From JBCBJX01 sp038522735 (GTDB lineage Bacteria; Pseudomonadota; Alphaproteobacteria; Caulobacterales; Parvularculaceae), in assembly GCA_038522735.1 (NCBI GenBank), contig JBCBJX010000003.1, positions 23,816 to 87,815 of the forward strand: DNA of 64,000 nt, given 5' to 3'. The translations under genes were made by a program, and so were the position numbers. Shown here piece by piece: positions 16,829 through 24,987 of the stretch. The notes beneath the pieces were generated by a model. That model did no database searches and had not been told where the DNA came from. It saw nothing but the letters and a program-made list of their open reading frames with translations. Each line of letters begins with the position of its first letter. The stretch's first letter is position 1.

Positions 16829-17323
16829 ATGAAACGCTTCCTCGCCGCGGCGCCGCTTGCGGCGCTGCTCGCCCTCGCAAACGCCGCCGCGCATGATCAG
16901 GTAAAGCGCAACAAGATCCCGGGGTCCAATTTTCCGATTGCGGAATCTGTCGAGGTTACCGCCGATACGGGCCTCGTCTTTGTCAGCGGCGCCGTGCCGT
17001 CGCCGATTGTCGAGGACGGCGACCCCGAGGCGATCGCGACCTACGGCGACACGGAAGCCCAGACCCGTTCTGTTCTCGCGGCTATCGAGGCGCGGCTGCA
17101 GCGCATCGGCCTCGGCATGGGCGACGTGGTGATGATGCGGGCTTATCTGGTCGCTGATCCCGAGTTGGGCCGGATGGACTTCCCGGGGTTCATGCGCGGC
17201 TATGTCGAGCACTTCGGGACGGAGGCGCAGCCGAACCTGCCCGCCCGCTCTGCGATTGAGATCGCGGGGCTCGCCCGGAACGGCTGGCTCGTCGAGATCG
17301 AAGTCGTCGCCGCGCGACAGTAA
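16829..17323 (+). CDS. Secreted RidA-family protein
   Basis: A 164-residue protein with a signal peptide (MKRFLAAAPLAALLALANAA) in front of a RidA/YjgF domain. The domain shows VFVSGAVPSPIVEDG, TRSVLAAIEARLQRIGLGMG, VVMMRAYLV and the C-terminal ARSAIEIAGLARNGWLVEIE; the Arg in ARSAIEI corresponds to the carboxylate-binding Arg of RidA. RidA enzymes hydrolyse reactive enamines/imines; secretion is unusual for them and fits a partner of the adjacent exported amine oxidase. Two ATG codons are adjacent (16826, 16829); the second is better spaced from AGGAG. Confidence 0.88.
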   Translation: MKRFLAAAPLAALLALANAAAHDQVKRNKIPGSNFPIAESVEVTADTGLVFVSGAVPSPIVEDGDPEAIATYGDTEAQTRSVLAAIEARLQRIGLGMGDVVMMRAYLVADPELGRMDFPGFMRGYVEHFGTEAQPNLPARSAIEIAGLARNGWLVEIEVVAARQ

Positions 17324-17331
17324 ATCGCCGC

Positions 17332-18309
17332 TCAGACGAGGAGGGCGACCGCGAACCAGCCGCGGGCGTCCTTCCAGATTTCCGAGACGCTCCAGCCGCC
17401 CGCCTCGGCGCGTTCGCGCAGGCGCGCCTCTGTGTACTTGTGCGAGCTTTCCGTATGGATCGTTTCACCCTCGGCGAAGGCGAACGAGCGGTCGTCTAGA
17501 ACGATCTCCGTCGCCCGCGTCGCCTCAAGATGCATCTCGATGCGTTCGAGATCGGCGTTCCAGATCGCGCGATGGCGGAAAGCGCCGATTTCAATCCTCG
17601 CGTCGAGCTCCGATTTCATGCGCAGAAGGACGTTCGTGTTGAAGTCCGCCGTCACGCCGGCGGCGTCGTCGTACGCCGACAGCAGGATATCTTCGTCCTT
17701 TACGAGATCGACGCCGATGAGAAACTCCGCACCGGGACCGAGGTTGCGGCGCGCGCGGGCGAGGAAGTCGATCGCCTGGCGCTCCTCGAAATTGCCGAGG
17801 GTCGATCCCGGAAAGTAACCTGCATTCCTTGATCCGCGGAGGTGATCCGCCGGGAGCGCAATTTCGCCGAAAAAGTCGGCGCAGATCGCACCGACGGCGA
17901 GGTTTGGGCGCTCCTCGGCGACCCGGCCCGCCGCGGCGAGGAGGGCTTCCCGGGAGATGTCGATTGCAACGTAATCGGCGACTGCGTCGCATGCGTCGAG
18001 AAGGAGCGCGATCTTCTCGCTCGCGCCGGAGCCGTATTCGATGATCGACGCGTCGCGTCCCAGCGCCGCCGCCATATCCGTGGCCGCCGAGCGCATGAGA
18101 GAAAGCTCAGTACGGGTGACATAATATTCCGGCGTCTCGCAGATCGCTTCGAAGAGCGCTGAACCGCGCGCATCATAGAAGTACTTCGGCGCGAGTTTTT
18201 TCGGCGACGCCGCGAGGCCGGCGAGGGCGTCGGCCCGGAAGTCGGCGGCCTTCGGCTCCTGGTCGAGAAAGAAGGAAAGCGCCCCGTGCGGCGCGGTCAG
18301 CTTGGCCAT
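17332..18309 (-). CDS. egtD: L-histidine N(alpha)-methyltransferase EgtD
   Basis: EgtD transfers three methyl groups from S-adenosylmethionine to histidine to give hercynine, the first step of ergothioneine synthesis. The 325-residue length is typical. Visible signatures are KYFYDARGSALFEAICETPE, YYVTRTELSLM, IIEYGSGASEKIALLL (SAM site), FPGSTLGNF and the C-terminal HTESSHKYT. The ATG at 18309 follows CGGAGGCCAG, an ideal ribosome site; the frame is open further upstream but only within the nadD region. The usual partner egtB is not in this window. Confidence 0.93.
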   Translation of the reverse strand: MAKLTAPHGALSFFLDQEPKAADFRADALAGLAASPKKLAPKYFYDARGSALFEAICETPEYYVTRTELSLMRSAATDMAAALGRDASIIEYGSGASEKIALLLDACDAVADYVAIDISREALLAAAGRVAEERPNLAVGAICADFFGEIALPADHLRGSRNAGYFPGSTLGNFEERQAIDFLARARRNLGPGAEFLIGVDLVKDEDILLSAYDDAAGVTADFNTNVLLRMKSELDARIEIGAFRHRAIWNADLERIEMHLEATRATEIVLDDRSFAFAEGETIHTESSHKYTEARLRERAEAGGWSVSEIWKDARGWFAVALLV

Positions 18310-18343
18310 TCTGGCCTCCGGTAACTTTTTAGAGGGGGAGCGG

Positions 18344-18952
18344 TCAGGCGCGTCTCGCGCGCAGTGCTGTCGAGGATGCGGGGTTTCTGGTGCGGGCGAA
18401 ATAAACCCAGCATGGCGGGTCGGTCTCCGCAAGGGTGCGCGCGGCGCTGGACGGTAAGCGACGATTACGGAGGACTTGCGCGGCTGGCGACAGCGGCGCC
18501 TTCAGGACGGAGCCTGGGCGGGAGAACACCGCGATCGGCGTGCGGTCAGCGATTTCCCGCCAGCCGCGCCAGCGGTCGAATGTCGCAAGATTGTCCGCAC
18601 CCATGATCCAGATGAATTTGACGCCGTGATAGCGTTCCGTCAGCCGACGAACGGTGTCGAGCGTATAGCGCGAGCCGAGGCGCGCCTCGATGTCCGTGAC
18701 GTCGAAGCGCGGGTGGCGGGCGAGGCGGCGAGTCGCCGCGAGCCGGTCGGCGAGCGGCGCATATTCGCCGTTGGATTTCAGAGGGTTGCCCGGCGTCACC
18801 AGCCACCAGACGGCGTGGAGATCAAGGCGGCGGAGCGCGGCGAGGGCGATTTCGAGGTGGCCCTCATGGGGCGGATTGAACGAGCCGCCGAAGAGGCCGA
18901 CGCGCATGCCGTCCCCGGCGATAGGGCCGCCCGATCTTGTCAGATGAAACAC
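18344..18952 (-). CDS. nadD: Nicotinate-nucleotide adenylyltransferase
   Basis: NadD joins ATP and nicotinate mononucleotide to form deamido-NAD in NAD synthesis. The nucleotidyltransferase signature is MRVGLFGGSFNPPHEGHLEI, followed by WWLVTPGNPLK and IWIMGADNLATFDRW. Two starts are possible: GTG at 18952, giving a 15-residue extension of a kind seen in alphaproteobacterial NadD, or ATG at 18907. The ribosome site is weak in both cases. It lies 92 bases after obgE and 34 bases before egtD on the same strand, probably in one operon. Confidence 0.94.
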   Translation of the reverse strand: MFHLTRSGGPIAGDGMRVGLFGGSFNPPHEGHLEIALAALRRLDLHAVWWLVTPGNPLKSNGEYAPLADRLAATRRLARHPRFDVTDIEARLGSRYTLDTVRRLTERYHGVKFIWIMGADNLATFDRWRGWREIADRTPIAVFSRPGSVLKAPLSPAAQVLRNRRLPSSAARTLAETDPPCWVYFARTRNPASSTALRARRA

Positions 18953-19044
18953 AATCGCGTCCGTCGTCGCGAACGCGCGCCGCGTTCATGGAAGGAGGAG
19001 CGTAGGCAGCGGCCGCGACGGGTTCAACCGCGCCCGCGCGGCGG

Positions 19045-20097
19045 TCAGACCGGGCTCCAGTCGTCCTCGCTCGTTTGAGGCGCGGTTTCTTCGCGGGCGG
19101 CTGCCCGGTCGCCGGCGACGCGGGCGCCGAGGCCGCGCAGAAAGGCCGCGACGCCTGCGCCTGAGACCGAAGAGATGACCGCCGCCGGGACGCCTGCTGC
19201 GTCTTCGAGGGCGGTCCTCCGCGCGGCGAGGGTTTCCGCATCGAGCGCGTCGGCTTTGGTGAGGGCGATCAGCTCCTCTTTTTCGGCAAGGGCGCCGCCA
19301 TACGCGGCGAGCTCGGCGCGAACGGTGCGCCAGGCGGCGACCGGGTCCTCCTGCGTCGCGTCGACGAGGTGGGCGAGGGCGGCGCAGCGCTCGACATGGC
19401 CGAGGAAACGGTGGCCGAGCCCGGCCCCGTCGCTTGCGCCTTCGATGAGCCCGGGAATGTCGGCGGCGGTGAAGCTCGCGCCATCGTCGAGGCGGACGAC
19501 GCCGAGATTGGGGTGGAGCGTCGTAAACGGATAATCGGCGATCTTCGGCCTGGCGGCGGAGATCGCCGAGAGAAACGTCGACTTGCCGGCGTTCGGCAAG
19601 CCGACGACACCGATATCGGCGATCAGTTTCAGCCGCAGCCAGATCGTCCGTTCTTCACCCGGCTGTCCTGGATTGGCCCGGCGCGGGGCCTGGTTCACGG
19701 ACGATTTGAAATGGGCGTTGCCGAAGCCGCCGTTGCCGCCCTTGGCGAGAAGGACGCGCGCGCCTTCGTCATCGAGATCCGCGATCGGCGTCTCCTGATC
19801 TTCCTCGAAAATCTGGGTGCCGACGGGGACCTTCACAGTGATGTCCGCGCCGTCGGAGCCGGTGCGGTTGCGGCCCATACCGTGCACGCCGGATTTCGCC
19901 TTGAAGTGCTGCTGGTATCGATAGTCGATGAGGGTGTTGAGGCCGTCCGTCGCCTCGGCCCAGACGTGGCCTCCGCGCCCGCCGTCGCCGCCGTCCGGCC
20001 CTCCGAACTCGACGTATTTCTCGCGCCGGAAGGAGACGCAGCCGGGGCCGCCTGCGCCTGACTTCACATAAATCTTGGCGAGGTCGAGGAACTTCAC
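19045..20097 (-). CDS. obgE: GTPase ObgE/CgtA
   Basis: ObgE is an essential GTPase acting on 50S subunit assembly and growth control. The 350-residue protein has the glycine-rich Obg fold at residues 1-158 (MKFLDLAKIYVKSGAGG, FGGPDGGDGGRGGHVW), then the GTPase domain with G1 GLPNAGKSTFLSAIS, G3 VADIPGLIEGA-like sequence DIPGLIEGASDGAGLG and G4 LTKAD. The C-terminal extension is short. The start overlaps the preceding acetyltransferase stop by four bases. proB/proA, often downstream of obgE, are absent. Confidence 0.97.
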   Translation of the reverse strand: MKFLDLAKIYVKSGAGGPGCVSFRREKYVEFGGPDGGDGGRGGHVWAEATDGLNTLIDYRYQQHFKAKSGVHGMGRNRTGSDGADITVKVPVGTQIFEEDQETPIADLDDEGARVLLAKGGNGGFGNAHFKSSVNQAPRRANPGQPGEERTIWLRLKLIADIGVVGLPNAGKSTFLSAISAARPKIADYPFTTLHPNLGVVRLDDGASFTAADIPGLIEGASDGAGLGHRFLGHVERCAALAHLVDATQEDPVAAWRTVRAELAAYGGALAEKEELIALTKADALDAETLAARRTALEDAAGVPAAVISSVSGAGVAAFLRGLGARVAGDRAAAREETAPQTSEDDWSPV

Positions 20098-20615
20098 GCT
20101 GGGTTCTCCGCGTCAAGATCAAGGGCGTAGCGCAAAACGGGTTCGGGCTCGGGGCGTACCTGGTTCGGCTCCGCGTTGGCTTCGCCCGTCGCGCGGAAGC
20201 CGAGCTTTTCAAGGACGCGCATGGAGGCCGGGTTGTCGTGATAGACGCTTGCGACGAGGCGCCGGGCGCGGAGCGTTCCCGCGGCGTGATCGACGGCGAG
20301 ACGCGCGATGCGGGTCGCAAGGCCCCGGCCCCAGTATGCGCGGCCGAGCGCGTAGGCGAGTTCATAGACGCCGGGCGCCTGCCGGTGAAGAGAGACCGTG
20401 CCGGCGAGCGCGTCTTCGAAGTCGACGGCCCACCCTGCGTCCGCGAGGCCGTCGAAGCCTGCGAACCGCGCAATCAGCTGATCGGCGAACGCGGCGTCGA
20501 AGCGTACCGGGAACGTCGACGTCATCCTGATCACGTCCCAGTCGTCGAAGATCGCGACGAGGGGTGCGCGGTCCCCGGCCGACAAGGGACGCAGGCTGAG
20601 CGCATCGTGCGTCAC
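20094..20615 (-). CDS. GNAT-family N-acetyltransferase (second of a tandem pair)
   Basis: A 173-residue protein of the RimJ/RimL-like GNAT class. The acetyl-CoA binding region is visible as ELAYALGRAYWGRGLATRIA followed by VDHAAG, and the late helix as YHDNPASMRVLEKLGFRATG. The acceptor (protein amino group or small molecule) cannot be told. It is four-base coupled to both neighbours, the upstream GNAT and downstream obgE. Both GNATs lie between rpmA and obgE, where a single acetyltransferase is common in related genomes. Confidence 0.88.
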   Translation of the reverse strand: MTHDALSLRPLSAGDRAPLVAIFDDWDVIRMTSTFPVRFDAAFADQLIARFAGFDGLADAGWAVDFEDALAGTVSLHRQAPGVYELAYALGRAYWGRGLATRIARLAVDHAAGTLRARRLVASVYHDNPASMRVLEKLGFRATGEANAEPNQVRPEPEPVLRYALDLDAENPA

Positions 20616-21175
20616 GCGGCTCGCGCTTTCGCAAAATCGAGGACGGTCTCGACATGGGGCAGGTCCTCGCCGCGCGCGAGGGCGTGGGCGACGCCCTGTC
20701 CGCAGACGGTGAAGCCGTGCTTCTCCTGAATGCGCGCTGAGGCGGCGTTTTCGACGAAATAGCCCGAGAGAATGCGGGTCGCGCGCAGGGCGTCGCGAGC
20801 GAAGGCGATCGCCGCGCCGACCGCCTCGCTCATGAAACCCCGCCCCCAGTAAGGCTCGCCCAGCCAGTATCCCAGCGTCGGCGGCGTGTCCGGCGCGCCT
20901 CGTTCAAGGCCGATGATCCCGATGAGGCCGGAGCGTTCGCCCCGTGCGTCGATGGCGAAGACTGAAGATGCGCCAGATGCGCATTTGACCGGCAGGTCTC
21001 CGAGGAAGCGCTGCGCGTCCGCGAGACCGTACGGGTGCGGAATGCGGGCGAGGGACCGCGCGACGGCGCCGTCGGCGAGGAGTTCGGCGATCCGCGGCGC
21101 GTCCCTGAAAGTCGGCGCGCGCAGGACGAGGCGCTTCGTCACGAAGAGCGGGTCGAGATCAGTTGTGTGCGTCAT
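20612..21175 (-). CDS. GNAT-family N-acetyltransferase (first of a tandem pair)
   Basis: A 187-residue RimJ/RimL-like acetyltransferase starting with the family pattern TKRLVLRAPTFRDAPRIAEL. The acetyl-CoA site is LGYWLGEPYWGRGFMSEAV, and the C-terminal helix is ENAASARIQEKHGFTVCG. It is paralogous to the next gene downstream, which it overlaps by four bases. Together with obgE, nadD and egtD it appears to form one leftward transcription unit after the rpmA terminator. Confidence 0.88.
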   Translation of the reverse strand: MTHTTDLDPLFVTKRLVLRAPTFRDAPRIAELLADGAVARSLARIPHPYGLADAQRFLGDLPVKCASGASSVFAIDARGERSGLIGIIGLERGAPDTPPTLGYWLGEPYWGRGFMSEAVGAAIAFARDALRATRILSGYFVENAASARIQEKHGFTVCGQGVAHALARGEDLPHVETVLDFAKARAA

Positions 21176-21210
21176 GTCTGGGCTCCGCTTCCGCTTCGGG
21201 AGGACGCAAC

Positions 21211-21236
21211 AAAAAAGGAGGCGCGGCGGCCTCCTT
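21211..21236 (-). terminator. Intrinsic terminator after rplU-rpmA
   Basis: On the minus strand an 8-bp stem (AAGGAGGC with GCCTCCTT) and a 6-base loop lead into a run of six T residues. It lies 57 bases beyond the rpmA stop and before the GNAT-obgE unit, so it separates the ribosomal protein operon from the next genes. Confidence 0.85.
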
Positions 21237-21292
21237 CCTTCCCTCGCGGGGCCTTGCGGAGGTTCGCCGCAGAACGCGGCGAACGGGCCGCG

Positions 21293-21556
21293 TCAGGCGT
21301 CTTTGGGACCGTCGACCGATACGATATTGCGGTCGCCGGACGTCTTTTTGAAGGCGACGACGCCTTCACAGAGCGCAAACAGGGTGTGGTCCTTGCCCAT
21401 GCCGACATTGTCGCCCGGGTGGAACTGGGTGCCGCGCTGGCGGACGATGATGTTGCCGGGAACGACCTGCTCGCCGCCGAACTTCTTTACGCCGAGGCGC
21501 CGGCCGGCGCTGTCGCGTCCGTTGCGGGATGAGCCGCCTGCTTTTTTATGAGCCAT
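21293..21556 (-). CDS. rpmA: 50S ribosomal protein bL27
   Basis: bL27 (87 residues) lines the peptidyl-tRNA site of the large subunit. The N-terminus MAHKKAGGSSRNGRDSAGRR, then VVPGNIIVRQRGTQFHPG and MGKDHTLFAL, is invariant family sequence. There is no N-terminal extension requiring cleavage. It follows rplU by 20 bases in the universal rplU-rpmA operon. Confidence 0.98.
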   Translation of the reverse strand: MAHKKAGGSSRNGRDSAGRRLGVKKFGGEQVVPGNIIVRQRGTQFHPGDNVGMGKDHTLFALCEGVVAFKKTSGDRNIVSVDGPKDA

Positions 21557-21576
21557 CTCGTACTCCTCCGGATCCG

Positions 21577-21903
21577 TTACCGGGCCGCCGCGCCGGCGAC
21601 GATGTCCTTGATTTTCAAGGTCGTCAGCAGCTGGCGGTGGCCCTTCTTGCGGCGATAGTTCTGACGGCGGCGCTTCTTGAAGACGATGATCTTTTCGCCG
21701 CGGCCCTGTTCGACGATCTCCGCGGAGACGGTCGCGCCCTCGACCGTCGGCGCGCCGATCGTGACCGTTTCGCCCTCGCCGACCATCAGGACGGTTTCGA
21801 GCGAGACAGTGTCGCCGGCTTCGCCTTCGAGGCGCTCGACATCGATCACGTCGTCGGCGGCGACGCGGTATTGCTTGCCGCCCGTTTTTACGACTGCGTA
21901 CAT
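21577..21903 (-). CDS. rplU: 50S ribosomal protein bL21
   Basis: bL21 (108 residues) binds 23S rRNA in the large subunit. MYAVVKTGGKQYRVAADDVI at the start and KIIVFKKRRRQNYRRKKGHR near the end are diagnostic. The ATG is preceded by AAAGGACC. Its promoter and the terminator of the upstream protease gene lie on top of each other in the 132-base leader region. Confidence 0.97.
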   Translation of the reverse strand: MYAVVKTGGKQYRVAADDVIDVERLEGEAGDTVSLETVLMVGEGETVTIGAPTVEGATVSAEIVEQGRGEKIIVFKKRRRQNYRRKKGHRQLLTTLKIKDIVAGAAAR

Positions 21904-21950
21904 GGCGGGTCCTTTTTCATATCCGCGTCTTTTGCGCGGTTGTCGGTTTC

Positions 21951-21985
21951 AAAAAGAGCGCGGGGAGTAGCCTCCGCGCGCTCTT
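21951..21985 (-). terminator. Intrinsic terminator of the metalloprotease gene
   Basis: On the minus strand AAGAGCGCG pairs with CGCGCTCTT, with a G/C-rich upper stem and a loop around CTAC, and is followed by TTTTT. It lies about 50 bases after the stop codon of the gene ending at 22036, so it should stop that transcript before rplU. It overlaps the candidate rplU promoter. Confidence 0.7.
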
Positions 21986-21992
21986 CAGTCAA
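21964..21992 (-). promoter_or_regulatory. Candidate sigma-70-type promoter of rplU-rpmA
   Basis: On the minus strand TTGACT (21987-21992) and TACTCC (21964-21969) are separated by exactly 17 bases, about 60 bases before the rplU ATG. The match is good at -35 and moderate at -10. The elements lie within the terminator hairpin, so initiation and termination signals share DNA. Confidence 0.45.
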
Positions 21993-22035
21993 TCGTTTTT
22001 CCGGCTCGCTCGACGAGGCGTTCGAGCCGCTGCGA

Positions 22036-24567
22036 TCAGATCCCGGCGACCAGCGCCCGGATGTGCGCCCGGTGCGCCTTCTGCTCGCTCGACATGCCGA
22101 ACTCGAACATGCCGAGGCGGGATTTTACGTCCTGCAGGGCGGCGAGCATCGCGCTTTCGGCGGACGGCTCGTAGGCGCCCGACAGGAGGAGTTCACGCAG
22201 GGCCTCGACATAAACAATCTGCAGGTTGCGCCGGTAGACGTTCGGGGTCCCGCGCAGATCGCCGCCGATGATCTCGTCGTTGAGGTCGAGGAGCATTTCG
22301 AGCGGCGTGTAGGTCCCGCCGTACTCCGCGGAGTTCGACAGCCGCCCAAGGGTGTTCGGGTGCAAAATGTGCTGCAGGCTGTCGATCTGCGAGAAGAGGA
22401 CGAGGTCGCGGAACTTCGGATCCTCGGTCACGCCGAAGAAATCATAGCCGCGGCGCTGGGGCTGGATGAAGGCCGCGATGTCGTCGGCGGTTTCAAAAGC
22501 GTCCGCAGCGTAGATACGCTCGCCGAGGAGCCTGATCGCCGCTTTCTGCTTCGCTTCTGGAACCGGAGAATAGGGTTTTTTGCCTTCGGACCCCGGCTGG
22601 CCGGCGTCGAAACGCTCGACATAGACGCCGCCGACATAGCGCGAGACGCCGCGGGCCATGCCGCGTTTCTGCCCGACCAACGCATAATAAGAATCCCGGA
22701 GCATCTGCCAGCTTTCGCCTTCCTCCGTAAACTTCGTTTTGAGGTCGCCCATGATGTAGTCGACGAGATCGAAGCGCTGCTCCGCGTAGACGACCATATC
22801 GCTCGACATGTCGCCGACATTCACCCGCGGGTCGATGCCCCAGAACGAGGTGCGCATATCGTCGGCGTCGTTGCCGAAAGTCAGCTGCGGCTCCAGCGAG
22901 CGATAGAGGTGCGCCTTGCGATCAAGGTCCGGCCGGTAGCCGAACTCGATCGCCCAGTCGTCATAGGGACCAGGACGGTAATCGATCCAGTCGCCCTGTT
23001 CGACACCGACGGGCGCGGCGTTGATCGCGTGGTAGTCCATGACCGAGCCGGTGAGCTGGCCGTCGGTGATCGACGCGTCGTGCACGTCGTAGGGATCGCG
23101 CCAGCTTGACGCTTTCATATTGTGGTTGAGGCCGAGGGTGTGGCCGATCTCGTGGAGGATCAGGAGGCGGAGTTCCTGGTCGATTAGGTCCGCGATCTCG
23201 TCGTCGCCCATCCCCTGCGCCCGTCCGAGCGCGGCGGCGAACATGATGTTCTGGTGCATCGTGCGGCCGGCGGAGCAGGCGTGTGTGCGATGGTTCGTGT
23301 GGGCCGCATTCTCGGTATCGAGACTCGCAAGGATGTTTTCGGCGAGTTTCGGGGAGTTCGTTTCGCCGTAAATCTCGTCCTGGAAGATGCGGTTTGTGAG
23401 GTAGACGTATTCAAGCATGACGTCGGCGGCGAGGATTTCGCCTGTGCGCGGATGGGCGAGGCTCGGCCCGTAGCCGCCGAAGGGCGGAACGGGCGACGAC
23501 GTCCAGCGGAGGACGTTGTAGCGAATGTCGCCCGCGTCCCAGTCGGCGTCGTCAGGCTGCACTTTCACCTGGATCGCATCTTTGAAGCCCGCCGCCTCGA
23601 AGCTCTGGTTCCAGGCGAGCGCGCCTTCCTTGATGATGTCCCGGTACGCTTCCGGCGTCGTGTTTTCAATCCACCAGACAATCGGTTCGACCGGTTCGGA
23701 AAGCTCCGCATCCGGGTCTTTCTTCACGAGGCGCCAGCGGGTGATGAGGTCGCGATAGGGCGTGCGGGACGGCGTGGTCTGATCGGTGATCCGACTGGTG
23801 AAATATCCGACCCGGTAATCGTCGAAACGCGGTTCGAACGCCTCGTCCGGCGTCTCGATGAAGGTGTGCTGCACGGTGATGGTCACAGCACGGGCGTCCG
23901 TCACCGCCGCGCTCGCGCCGCGCGGGCGACCATCATAGACATAATCCACCCGGACATCCGTGTTTTTCGGATAATTGCGGATCTGATTGAATTTCGTTTT
24001 CGATTTCGACAGCCCGCCGAGAATGCCGCCATTGCCCGGGCCGCCGGCCGGCTTGATCGGGGTGAGGTCTTCGGTGAGGAATAGCGGTCGCGCATCGATA
24101 AGGTACCGCGCCTCTTCCCCTTCCCCGCTGACCGCCTCGATGCCGATGCTGGAGACGATCGCCGGGGACATGTTGGCGTTCGCCGCGCGCGAAAGGGCGT
24201 TCTCCGGATCAAAGTAGAAAGATGTGTTCTCCTCTACGAACTCGATCCGGTTGTAGTGCTTGTTGAGGGAAATCACCCGCTCGTCGCGGTACTGGCCCCG
24301 GAAGTGGCCCGCCTCGAGCACGCCGTTCTCCGTATAGGTGAAGACGACGAATTCTTCGCCGATCTGGCCGGCGCCGATCTCGATGAAGACGGCGCCCGTT
24401 TTCGGGTCCGTATAGACAGGAAAAAGCCCCTCCTGGACGTCGAAGCCCTCGGTCTTTTTCTCGATCGTCGGCGGTTTTTTATCTTTGTCCTGAGCCGCAG
24501 CGCCCGTCGCGAAAGCGCCGAACGAAAGCCACGCGACTGCCATCGCGGCGATCCGAATCCCTTGCAT
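22036..24567 (-). CDS. Secreted zinc-dependent metalloprotease (DUF5117/DUF5118 type)
   Basis: An 843-residue exported protein. The signal peptide is at residues 1-25 (ending ATGAAAQ). The N-terminal half has DUF5118/DUF5117-like sequence (GLFPVYTDPKTGAVFIEIG, FVEENTSFYFDPEN). The zinc site is LHEIGHTLGLNHNMKAS, an HExxHxxGxxH motif at residues 472-482, which puts it among metzincin-like proteases; the Met-turn region may be VMDYHAINAAP. Substrate is unknown. It is monocistronic, with a terminator at 21951-21985 and the tRNA-Ser region upstream. Confidence 0.9.
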   Translation of the reverse strand: MQGIRIAAMAVAWLSFGAFATGAAAQDKDKKPPTIEKKTEGFDVQEGLFPVYTDPKTGAVFIEIGAGQIGEEFVVFTYTENGVLEAGHFRGQYRDERVISLNKHYNRIEFVEENTSFYFDPENALSRAANANMSPAIVSSIGIEAVSGEGEEARYLIDARPLFLTEDLTPIKPAGGPGNGGILGGLSKSKTKFNQIRNYPKNTDVRVDYVYDGRPRGASAAVTDARAVTITVQHTFIETPDEAFEPRFDDYRVGYFTSRITDQTTPSRTPYRDLITRWRLVKKDPDAELSEPVEPIVWWIENTTPEAYRDIIKEGALAWNQSFEAAGFKDAIQVKVQPDDADWDAGDIRYNVLRWTSSPVPPFGGYGPSLAHPRTGEILAADVMLEYVYLTNRIFQDEIYGETNSPKLAENILASLDTENAAHTNHRTHACSAGRTMHQNIMFAAALGRAQGMGDDEIADLIDQELRLLILHEIGHTLGLNHNMKASSWRDPYDVHDASITDGQLTGSVMDYHAINAAPVGVEQGDWIDYRPGPYDDWAIEFGYRPDLDRKAHLYRSLEPQLTFGNDADDMRTSFWGIDPRVNVGDMSSDMVVYAEQRFDLVDYIMGDLKTKFTEEGESWQMLRDSYYALVGQKRGMARGVSRYVGGVYVERFDAGQPGSEGKKPYSPVPEAKQKAAIRLLGERIYAADAFETADDIAAFIQPQRRGYDFFGVTEDPKFRDLVLFSQIDSLQHILHPNTLGRLSNSAEYGGTYTPLEMLLDLNDEIIGGDLRGTPNVYRRNLQIVYVEALRELLLSGAYEPSAESAMLAALQDVKSRLGMFEFGMSSEQKAHRAHIRALVAGI

Positions 24568-24837
24568 CCCACCGTCCCCAGAAAACCCTAAGCCTCCGCA
24601 CCGTGGCCCGAGCAGGGCGGCGGGGCAAGCGCGGCGCGGCGTCGCCGGGCGACTGTGTCCGTTTCGTCACGGCGGAGCGCTGCTGATCCCGCGAACTCTC
24701 GCAGTCCTGCGGCGCGGCGGCGAGATCCGTTCAACCCCAGGGCGCGCGCCGCCGCCGTCCTCTTCTTCGCTTGACCGCTGCGAGCGCTTTTGAGATGACG
24801 CCGCCTCCCCGCGCGGCCGCCCGCCCGCCGGGGCTGC

Positions 24838-24927
24838 GGAGAGGTGCCGGAGTGGTCGAACGGGGCGGTCTCGAAAACCGTTGTCCTCGCAAGGGGACCG
24901 AGGGTTCGAATCCCTCTCTCTCCGCCA
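24838..24927 (+). tRNA. tRNA-Ser(CGA)
   Basis: A 90-base class II tRNA. The 7-bp acceptor stem begins GGAGAGG and ends TCTCTCC, followed by G and an encoded CCA. The anticodon loop CTCGAAA carries CGA, which reads UCG serine codons. A long variable arm (around TTGTCCTCGCAAGGGGACC) and the T loop GGTTCGAATCC are clear. Its 3' end is not flanked by an integrase gene. Confidence 0.97.
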
Positions 24928-24987
24928 GTTTCATTCAGTCTCTTACGTCTGCGGGCTTCGCTCAAGCGTCGAAGGGGAAAACGCAGC

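Noticed and set aside
24771..24799. TTGACC with GATGAC 17 bases later as promoter of tRNA-Ser(CGA)
   Set aside because: The -10 box is poor and lies about 38 bases from the tRNA; not strong enough to list as a feature.
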